A DNA stretch of 9,581 nt from Bryobacterales bacterium (GTDB taxonomy: Bacteria; Acidobacteriota; Terriglobia; Bryobacterales; Bryobacteraceae). Shown in pieces: positions 1 to 5,542 of this stretch; position 1 is the stretch's first letter; every line of letters begins with the position of its first letter. A program made the position numbers and the translations under genes. The DNA is taken from NCBI GenBank assembly GCA_003132865.1, contig PKYZ01000587.1, positions 227 to 9,807 of the forward strand, given 5' to 3'. The notes beneath the pieces were generated by a model. That model made no database searches and was not told the DNA's origin. It worked only from the letters and a program-made list of their open reading frames with translations.

Positions 1-59
1 GTGACGGTGAGCAAGCCGGCAGCAGCGGCAAATGCAAGTACCGCGGTGATGTCGATCAT
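1..59 (-). CDS. N-terminus of a probable LysE/RhtB-family exporter (cut by window edge)
   Basis: On the minus strand an ATG at 59 opens a frame that runs off the left edge. Its 19 complete codons read MIDITAVLAFAAAAGLLTV, followed by a partial codon starting AC (Thr). This short N-terminus leading into a hydrophobic helix that ends LLTVT is what LysE/RhtB amino-acid exporters look like just before their conserved Pro-Gly-(Pro)-Asp motif, which would lie outside the window. These proteins have about six membrane helices and export amino acids or related metabolites. The Shine-Dalgarno is weak (GAGA just upstream). The gene is divergent from the PadR gene. Only 19 residues are visible, so the family call is recognition of a pattern; another membrane protein is possible. 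Confidence 0.42.
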   Translation of the reverse strand, partial: MIDITAVLAFAAAAGLLTV

Positions 60-100
60 GTCTCAAGCGTATCAGACCATTGAAATGGCCGAACTCCAAA

Positions 101-124
101 GGACAGACCGGAGGCCTGTCCCAC
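101..124. repeat. Dispersed hairpin repeat, copy A
   Basis: An imperfect palindrome, GGACAG-a-CC-GGA-GG-c-CTGTCC, followed by CAC. It matches the two copies at 3203-3225 and 3227-3247 with a shared pattern CAGACC-(T)GGAGG-YCTG-YCCCAC. It lies between two divergent genes, where a transcription terminator would not be expected, so it is better read as a mobile or REP-like short palindromic repeat than as a terminator. Its distance from the PadR promoter (the -35 box starts nine bases after it) means it could also affect expression, but nothing shows that directly. Confidence 0.6.
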
Positions 125-132
125 TTCTCCCC

Positions 133-161
133 TTGACAGCCTAGGAGAACACTCCTAGAAT
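133..161 (+). promoter_or_regulatory. Sigma70-type promoter of the PadR-ADOP operon
   Basis: A perfect -35 box TTGACA (133-138), a 17-bp spacer, and a -10 box TAGAAT (156-161; five of six consensus bases). Transcription should start at about 167-168, only nine or ten bases before the PadR ATG at 177. The Shine-Dalgarno AGAGGAG (166-172) therefore lies at the very 5' end of the transcript. Such a near-consensus promoter would be strong unless repressed, consistent with the operator candidate inside its spacer. Confidence 0.75.
141..158. promoter_or_regulatory. Probable operator for the PadR repressor
   Basis: A perfect 7-bp inverted repeat with a 4-bp centre: CTAGGAG (141-147), AACA, CTCCTAG (152-158). 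It occupies the spacer between the -35 and -10 boxes and overlaps the first three bases of the -10 box, so a bound dimer would block RNA polymerase. PadR proteins are dimeric winged-helix repressors that commonly bind at their own promoters. The half-sites differ from the ATGT/ACAT pairs described for the classical PadR of phenolic-acid-responding bacteria. The position is seen directly; binding by the adjacent regulator is inferred. Confidence 0.65.
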
Positions 162-176
162 GGCTAGAGGAGCCAT

Positions 177-518
177 ATGGGCAAACAAGTCGACCTCCTG
201 CAAGGCACCCTCGACATGCTGATCCTGAAAGCCGTGTCGCTCGGGCCGCTGCACGGCTACGGTATCCTGCTGCGCATCCAGCAAGTCTCGAAGGACGCGC
301 TGCAGGTCCCGCAGGGGTCGCTCTATCCGGCGCTGTACCGGCTGGAGCATCGCGGCTGGATCGCCGCGGAGTGGGGCGAAAGCGAGAACAAGCGCAAGGC
401 CAAATATTACCGCCTGACCGCCGCGGGGCGCAGGCAGTTGAAAACCGAGCGGCAGGAGTGGAAGCGCCTGGCGGTGGCCATCGGCGACGTGCTGGCCGCG
501 GAGCCGGAGGAGGCGTGA
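177..518 (+). CDS. PadR-family transcriptional regulator
   Basis: A 113-residue protein matching the N-terminal winged-helix domain of PadR regulators and having only a short tail, so it belongs to the small subfamily that lacks the long C-terminal dimerisation region. Recognisable parts are LLQGTLDMLIL (7-17), the PLHGYGI segment (24-30), the recognition-helix region VPQGSLYPALYRLEHRGWI (44-62) and the wing KAKYYRLTAAGRRQL (74-88). The start is set by AGAGGAG at 166-172, four bases before the ATG. The stop is one base from the permease ATG, so the two genes are co-transcribed. In acidobacteria this kind of PadR gene is often paired with an ADOP permease. The likely role is repression of this operon through the palindrome at 141-158; the inducing signal is unknown. 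Confidence 0.93.
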   Translation: MGKQVDLLQGTLDMLILKAVSLGPLHGYGILLRIQQVSKDALQVPQGSLYPALYRLEHRGWIAAEWGESENKRKAKYYRLTAAGRRQLKTERQEWKRLAVAIGDVLAAEPEEA

Positions 519-519
519 C

Positions 520-3177
520 ATGCTGGCGCAAGTGAGATCGTGGTGGCGGGCGCTGACCGGCCAGTCGCGACTGGCGGGCGAGATGGCTTCCGAGATGGAC
601 AGCCACATGGAGCGCTACGCGGCGGACCTGGTGGCACACGGGGTGGAACCCGGCGAGGCACGCCGCCGGGCACGCATCGAATTCGGCAGTACCGCCGCGG
701 CCGTTGAAGAATGCCGCGAAGCTGTCGGCTTGCGGTGGCCCAACGAATTCGCGCGCGACCTGCGCTACGCCGCGCGCGTGCTGCGCAAAAGCCCCACGTT
801 CACCGCCGCGGCCGTGGCCACGCTCGCGCTCTGCATCGGCGCCAACACGGCTATCTTCAGCGTGGTGGACGCTGTGCTGCTGCGCCCGTTGCCTTATCCT
901 CATCCGGAGCGGGTGTTCTCGGTCGCCCGGCATTTCCAAGGCAAAGGCTCCGAGGCCTACCAGACGAATCTTTGGGGCGGCGTTTGGGAGGCGGTGCGCG
1001 ACAATGCCGCCTATCTGGACGCCGCCGTGTTCAGCGATGGTTCGATGGGCGTCAACTTTGCGGCGGGAGGCCGGGTCGAGTACGTCAAGCAGCAGCGTGT
1101 CTCGGCCGGGTTCTTTCGCGTGCTGGGCATCGCTCCCCTCATCGGGCGCGAGTTTTCGGCGGAGGAAGACCGCAAGGGCGGTCCGGCAGTCACGGTGCTA
1201 AGTTACGCGCTCTGGAGGCGCGCATTTCGCGCGGACCCCTCGATTGTGGGACAGGCGGTCACCTTGCGGGGCGAGCCGCACACCATCGTCGGCGTGCTGC
1301 CCGCGGACTTCCAGAGCAGCGTTCCGGCCGACCTGTGGACGCCGCTGCGTCCGTCCCGATCGGGCGAGGGCTCGGGGTCTAACTATGCCATCGTGGCCCG
1401 CTTGCGTTCGGGCACGACGTGGGCGCAGGCCAACGGACAGATGGAAGCGATCGGGGCGCCGCTCGTGCGTGAGTTCTTGCAGGACCCCTACACGCACCTG
1501 CGCTTGATATCGTTCCAGCGCGGTTTGACCGTTTACGTGCGCCAACCGCTGCTGATTCTTTGGGGGGCGGTGGGATTGGTATTGCTGATCGGCTGCGTGA
1601 ATATCGCCGGCCTGCTGCTGGCGCGGGCCGCCGGACGCACGCGTGAGATGGCTACCCGCATGGCGTTGGGCAGCGGGCGCGCGGCGCTGATCCGGCAAAT
1701 GTTGGCGGAGAGCGTGGTGCTGGGGGTATGCGGGGGCGTCTCCGGCGCTGCCTTGGGATGGATGGGCGTGAAGGCCCTCAAAGTCCTGATGCCGCGTAGC
1801 TTGAACGTATGGCAAGCCGTGGAACTGGACTGGCGCGTGCTGGCCGCCACCGCTTGCGTGTCAATCGCGGCGGGCATTCTATTCGGCTTGTATCCCGCGC
1901 TCATAGCCAGCCGCCTGGAGATCCGCGCGGCGCTGGGCGAGGCGGGCCGCGCCGTGGCTGGCGGACGCAATCCCTGGCCACGCCGGCTGTCGGTGGCCAG
2001 TGAAGTGGCGCTCGGCGTGGTGCTGCTGGTGGGCGCCGGCCTGCTGATCCGCACGTTCGCGCATCTGCGCGGACTCAATCCGGGTTTCGACGCCCACAAT
2101 GTGATTACGGCTGAGCTCTCGCTGCAAGATGCGCGCTATGCGACCAGCCAGAGCGTCAACTGGCTCTTCGAACAAAGTCTGGCCCGGATTCGGGAATTGC
2201 CGGGCGTCGAGTCCGCGGCTGTAGCGCTCAGCCTGCCCTACGAGCGGGCGCTGAATACGGGGTTCCAGCGGCTGGATGGCCGGCACGTGGACACGGAATC
2301 GCAGGTCACCAACCTGTTTTATGTCACGCCTGAGTACTTCCGCGTGCTGCGAATTCCGTTGTTACGCGGCCGGGTGTTCACGGCTGCCGATAGCAGCACT
2401 GCCGCGCCGGCGGCGGTGGTCAGCGAGGCATTCGTCAAAATGTACATGCCTGGCGACGATGCGCTCGGCCGGCATCTGGATCTGGGCGGCGACCGGCGCG
2501 AGATCGTGGGCGTGGTTGGCGATGTCCAGCAGAAAAGCGGGTGGGGAGAGAATTTTGGCCCGCTGGCGGCCATGCCGGACGTCTATATTCCCGCCGCGCA
2601 GACCGACGGCAAGTCGCTGCAGATGGTGCATGTGTGGTTCTCGCCGAGTTGGATCGTGCGCTCTTCGGGAGCAGCGGAGGGAACGATCGCGGGGATGCAG
2701 CGCGCTCTCGGAGCCGTGGACCCGCGGCTTCCGTTTGCCGGCTTCCACAGCATGGATGATGTCCGCTACCGCGCACTGGCTGAAGAACGCTTTCAGGCGG
2801 TCCTGTTGGGCGCGCTGGCAGGGCTGGCGCTGCTGCTCGCCGCGGTGGGGATTTACGGATTGATCGCCAACTCCGTAGCCGAACGGACGCGCGAGCTGGG
2901 TATCCGGCTGGCGCTGGGCGCGACCGTGGCGCAGGCGATGCGCTCCGTAGCGCTGCCAGGCGTAGCGCTGGCACTGGCAGGAGTCATCGTGGGTTCCGTG
3001 CTGGCCGGATTCGCATCGCAACTGCTGCGGCCTCTCGTCTGGGGCGTGCGGCCGGGCGATCCGCTTACCTTTGTGGCGGTAGGGCTCGGCTTGCTGGGGG
3101 TGGCCGCCGCCGCGAGTTTCCTGCCAGCGCTGCGGGTTACGCGGCTGAATCCGGCCGAGACGCTGCGACAGGAGTAG
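520..3177 (+). CDS. ADOP-family ABC transporter permease (MacB/FtsX-like, duplicated)
   Basis: An 885-residue inner-membrane protein. Residues 1-90 form a soluble N-terminal region with the EMDSHMERYAADLVAHGV helix typical of acidobacterial duplicated orphan permeases. Two MacB-like halves follow. In the first, the signature IGANTAIFSVVDAVLLRPL (106-124) marks helix 1, a periplasmic domain reaches about 340, and an FtsX segment begins near 343 (LLILWGAVGLVLLIGCVNIA). The second half has a helix near 496-513, a periplasmic domain, then an FtsX segment from about 762 (LLGALAGLALLLAAVGIYGL). It ends with the usual RVTRLNPAETLRQE. About eight membrane helices are visible. The Shine-Dalgarno GGAGGAGG (506-513) lies inside the padR end. 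No ATP-binding subunit is encoded nearby, so an ATPase from elsewhere would be needed. The substrate is unknown; MacB relatives move peptides, lipoproteins or drugs by mechanotransmission. Confidence 0.93.
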   Translation: MLAQVRSWWRALTGQSRLAGEMASEMDSHMERYAADLVAHGVEPGEARRRARIEFGSTAAAVEECREAVGLRWPNEFARDLRYAARVLRKSPTFTAAAVATLALCIGANTAIFSVVDAVLLRPLPYPHPERVFSVARHFQGKGSEAYQTNLWGGVWEAVRDNAAYLDAAVFSDGSMGVNFAAGGRVEYVKQQRVSAGFFRVLGIAPLIGREFSAEEDRKGGPAVTVLSYALWRRAFRADPSIVGQAVTLRGEPHTIVGVLPADFQSSVPADLWTPLRPSRSGEGSGSNYAIVARLRSGTTWAQANGQMEAIGAPLVREFLQDPYTHLRLISFQRGLTVYVRQPLLILWGAVGLVLLIGCVNIAGLLLARAAGRTREMATRMALGSGRAALIRQMLAESVVLGVCGGVSGAALGWMGVKALKVLMPRSLNVWQAVELDWRVLAATACVSIAAGILFGLYPALIASRLEIRAALGEAGRAVAGGRNPWPRRLSVASEVALGVVLLVGAGLLIRTFAHLRGLNPGFDAHNVITAELSLQDARYATSQSVNWLFEQSLARIRELPGVESAAVALSLPYERALNTGFQRLDGRHVDTESQVTNLFYVTPEYFRVLRIPLLRGRVFTAADSSTAAPAAVVSEAFVKMYMPGDDALGRHLDLGGDRREIVGVVGDVQQKSGWGENFGPLAAMPDVYIPAAQTDGKSLQMVHVWFSPSWIVRSSGAAEGTIAGMQRALGAVDPRLPFAGFHSMDDVRYRALAEERFQAVLLGALAGLALLLAAVGIYGLIANSVAERTRELGIRLALGATVAQAMRSVALPGVALALAGVIVGSVLAGFASQLLRPLVWGVRPGDPLTFVAVGLGLLGVAAAASFLPALRVTRLNPAETLRQE

Positions 3178-3182
3178 TGGCA

Positions 3183-3220
3183 GCGGGTCCTGGAGGACCC
3201 GCGCAGACCTGGAGGTCTGC
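3183..3220. terminator. Two tandem hairpins between convergent genes
   Basis: Stem 1 pairs GCGGGTCC (3183-3190) with GGACCCGC (3195-3202) around a TGGA loop. Stem 2 immediately follows and pairs GCAGACC (3203-3209) with GGTCTGC (3214-3220), also around TGGA. The first stem begins five bases after the permease stop codon, and a leftward gene ends at 3247, so the stems could end or protect transcripts from both sides. There is no T-tract on either strand, so classical intrinsic termination is uncertain. The second stem belongs to a repeat family found elsewhere in the window. Confidence 0.45.
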
Positions 3221-3247
3221 CCCACAAGACCCAGAGGTCTGCCCCAC
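3203..3247. repeat. Dispersed hairpin repeat, copies B and C in tandem
   Basis: Copy B (3203-3225) is a perfect hairpin followed by CCCAC. Copy C (3227-3247) has a shorter stem, AGACC (3227-3231) with GGTCT (3236-3240), and the same tail. The segment AGGTCTGCCCCAC occurs identically at 3213-3225 and 3235-3247. The last base of copy C is also the last base of the leftward propeller gene's TAG stop codon. Together with copy A at 101-124 this gives three copies in 3.2 kb, both sites being intergenic, as for REP-like elements. Confidence 0.65.
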
Positions 3248-5490
3248 TATCTGACGACGACTTTATCGGTCGCCTGGTTGTCGCAGTCGTCTTCCACGCG
3301 CACGGCCAGCGTGTGCTCGCTGGGCGCGATGTGGTCCAGCCTCAAATCGTAGGACAATTCGTGCGAATCGGAAAGCCCGGTGACCGGCGCGACCAGCGTC
3401 CAATCGCCGCCATCCAGCGAGTACTCCGCCTTCTTGATGTCGCTCAGCGCATCGGCGGCGCTCCAGGTGGCGTGCAGCTTGCCGCCGGACTCGCTCGCCG
3501 CCAGGCTGGCGATACGCGGCGGCGTATTGTCGATCAGAAACGGATCGCTCACCATCGAAGTGGAAAGCGCCTCCGCGGGCGGGTTGCCGGGCAGGTCAGA
3601 CGCGGTCACGCGAAAGCGATACTCTCCGTCCGGGAACGCCGTCGAATCCCAGCTCCAATACTTCTCTCTGACCTTGTCCTTGAGGAGCTTCCAGTTCGTC
3701 TCATGCACGCCGCGGATCTCCACCGTGAAGATCAGGCTGTCGCCATTTTCGTCCGAGGCGGCCCAGCGCGCGCCGGTGAAGCCCTTGGCGTACTGCATGG
3801 AGGGCGTGCCGGAATCGAGCAATGGAGACGCCCCCGGGTTGGAGGCCGGCTTGCCAATCGGCGGCAGCGTCAGCGTTTGCGAAGGAGTGAGCAGAATCGC
3901 CGGCGCCGGAAACTTGTAGTTGGCGGGCGTGCTCTCGATGGCTTCGATGCGCGGCGGCACGTTGCGCTGCAGATAGGCCACATCCACCGATTCCAGCTCG
4001 GGCGATTGCGCGCCCCCGGCCGTCAGGGTCGCTTTCCATTGGATGAAACGCGCCGCGGGTGCAGCGAGGCGATCGCCCTCAGTGTCGGCGATCGGCGCCG
4101 ACCACGGGCTCCAGTTCTTCTGCGGCCGATCCAGATTTCCGCTGCGCGCGGCGATGGCGATGCCGCCGCCGTTCAAGTTCGCCTCGAAGCTGAGCCGGCC
4201 CCATTGCGAAAAGAAGCCCGCATCGAAAACATCGCTTTCGAGCGAGCCTTCATGTGCCATGCCCGGACCCACCCGGTAGATCTTGCCGACGTTGCCGGTG
4301 GCCGCGTAGAGCGCGCCATCGGCGCCGGTTTGGAAAGCGGTGATCTGCGTGGAAGGCGCGGTGACGAGCGCGGTATGCAGCATATCGGACTCAATGCGAT
4401 AGATGTTGCCTTTGTTGCCGGAACCGAGCAACGCGCGTCCCTGCGCGTCGAAGGCGATAGCATAGATAATGTCCTGTGCGTGGCTCCAGATTTTTTGCGG
4501 ATCGCCGCCAGGATCGATGCGGTACACATCCGACCCGGTCACCGACACGCCGCTCGCGGAGGGCGCCATGGAAGCCGGAGGGGGCGCGGCGGGATGGAGT
4601 TGCAACTGCGCGCCCGCGGGCGCAGCGGATGCCGCTGGAGACGAAGGCGGGGCAGGCGGTGGCGCGGGCGACGGCCCCTGTTTGCTGCCCACCCCCGCCG
4701 CATAAATGGAACCATCCCGGGCCACCGCCACGGCAGTAACTTCGCTCTTGCTCATCTGGTAGAGTACGAAGCCTTCGCCCACGGGAGACACCCGCACCAC
4801 CAACCCGCCGGGATCGGTGCCCAGAATCACGTTGCCGGCGGCATCCACGGCCATCGACCGCACGTGCGTCTCGTCGCTCGTGTACAACACGCTGCCGCGA
4901 CCATCCGGGTGGACGCGATCGACGGCGCCCGGATCGCCCGTCGCCACCAGCAAATCACCCGCTTTGTCGAACGTCAGGGCCCAGATGTACTTCGCTTTGG
5001 GATCGTAGAATACTTCGCTCTTGCCATCGGGCGCGACCCGGTATACCTTGCCGTCGGGCGCCGTCGCCGCGTACACCCGGTCCTGCGCGTCGATCGCAAT
5101 CGCCGGAATCTGGAGGCCATCCAACTCCGCCAGCGTCTTCTTATCGCCAGAGGCCGAGAGCCGGTAAAGCTTGGCGCCCGGACCGCCGCCCGCATACAGG
5201 TTGCCCTTGGAATCGCGCGCCAGCGCCCACAGATACGCCGACGAAGTGTCGTAGATTTCCTGGAATTGCGGCGCCAAAGTCACCAGACCGTCGCTGCGCA
5301 GCGACAGATTCTTGAGATTGCCTTTCTCGAAATCGGCGTAATCGCTGGCGGTCCAGGTGCGGGTCTGGCTCGCGTAAGTGGGCGCGAGGAAGGAAGTCAG
5401 GAGACAGAAGACAGCAGTCAGAATACTACACGGACGTTGAAACGTTCGGGAAGTCCGACTCGTCGCCAGCAAGACATAGGATCTAAGCAT
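3247..5490 (-). CDS. Secreted seven-bladed beta-propeller protein with C-terminal Ig/Fn3-like domains
   Basis: A 747-residue protein from the ATG at 5490. A TTG four codons earlier gives no better start, and neither has a clear Shine-Dalgarno. A signal peptide is visible, with hydrophobic core SILTAVFCLLTSFLA (22-36) and likely cleavage after TYA (40). Residues about 85-410 hold seven repeats of the pattern (I/V)xAhAhDxxGxhYhxxGxxGxhYRhxPxG, for example YIWALTFDKAGDLLVATG (168-185) and QITAFQTGADGALYAATG (382-399), best read as seven propeller blades. A Pro/Ala-rich stretch (about 272-316) interrupts blade 5. Residues 420-510 resemble a beta-sandwich (FSQWGRLSFEANL; AARFIQWKATL), and two Ig/Fn3-like units follow (around 515-650 and, after DNTPPRI, to the end). 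No catalytic site is recognised. It follows the S55 gene by 52 bp on the same strand and is probably co-transcribed. The likely role is binding or scaffolding outside the cytoplasm; the function is unknown. Confidence 0.85.
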   Translation of the reverse strand: MLRSYVLLATSRTSRTFQRPCSILTAVFCLLTSFLAPTYASQTRTWTASDYADFEKGNLKNLSLRSDGLVTLAPQFQEIYDTSSAYLWALARDSKGNLYAGGGPGAKLYRLSASGDKKTLAELDGLQIPAIAIDAQDRVYAATAPDGKVYRVAPDGKSEVFYDPKAKYIWALTFDKAGDLLVATGDPGAVDRVHPDGRGSVLYTSDETHVRSMAVDAAGNVILGTDPGGLVVRVSPVGEGFVLYQMSKSEVTAVAVARDGSIYAAGVGSKQGPSPAPPPAPPSSPAASAAPAGAQLQLHPAAPPPASMAPSASGVSVTGSDVYRIDPGGDPQKIWSHAQDIIYAIAFDAQGRALLGSGNKGNIYRIESDMLHTALVTAPSTQITAFQTGADGALYAATGNVGKIYRVGPGMAHEGSLESDVFDAGFFSQWGRLSFEANLNGGGIAIAARSGNLDRPQKNWSPWSAPIADTEGDRLAAPAARFIQWKATLTAGGAQSPELESVDVAYLQRNVPPRIEAIESTPANYKFPAPAILLTPSQTLTLPPIGKPASNPGASPLLDSGTPSMQYAKGFTGARWAASDENGDSLIFTVEIRGVHETNWKLLKDKVREKYWSWDSTAFPDGEYRFRVTASDLPGNPPAEALSTSMVSDPFLIDNTPPRIASLAASESGGKLHATWSAADALSDIKKAEYSLDGGDWTLVAPVTGLSDSHELSYDLRLDHIAPSEHTLAVRVEDDCDNQATDKVVVR

Positions 5491-5536
5491 ACTGTAGGCC
5501 AAGGGAATTCTGACTTCTGATCTGTGACTCCTGACT
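5395..5536. repeat. 142-bp element with 30-bp inverted ends (REPIN/MITE-like)
   Basis: The left end (5395-5424) reads AGTCAGGAG, 12 bases, AGTCAGAAT. The right end (5507-5536), read on the other strand, has the same nine bases at each side and matches at about 24 of 30 positions. The ends enclose 82 bp. The ends are built from short variants of CAGAAGT/GTCAGGA. The right end fills most of the gap between the two leftward genes. The left end lies inside the propeller gene and encodes residues 23-32 of its signal peptide, so the element also contains that gene's start codon. No open reading frame of its own is present. Similar CAGAAGTCAGGAGTC-type stretches are familiar from Solibacter-like genomes (recollection, not searched). 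Confidence 0.6.
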
Positions 5537-5542
5537 TCTGCT

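Noticed and set aside
141..158. Intrinsic terminator for the leftward exporter gene.
   Set aside because: The exporter gene starts at 59 and is read away from this site; the palindrome has no T-run and sits exactly between the -35 and -10 boxes.
3183..3247. CRISPR-like array because of short direct and inverted repeats.
   Set aside because: Only two or three palindromic units with almost no spacer between them; no regular spacers or cas genes.
5400..5490. Lipoprotein signal for the propeller protein (Cys29) or the S55 protein (Cys20).
   Set aside because: Residues before Cys29 (TAVF) and Cys20 (AFRL) do not fit the lipobox, and both fit ordinary signal peptides cleaved after Ala.
3313..5520. 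A 735-codon open frame on the plus strand, antisense to the propeller gene.
   Set aside because: Its translation is very rich in Arg, Gly and Ala with no domain or ribosome site, as expected for an antisense frame of a GC-rich gene. The minus strand has a signal peptide and regular propeller repeats.
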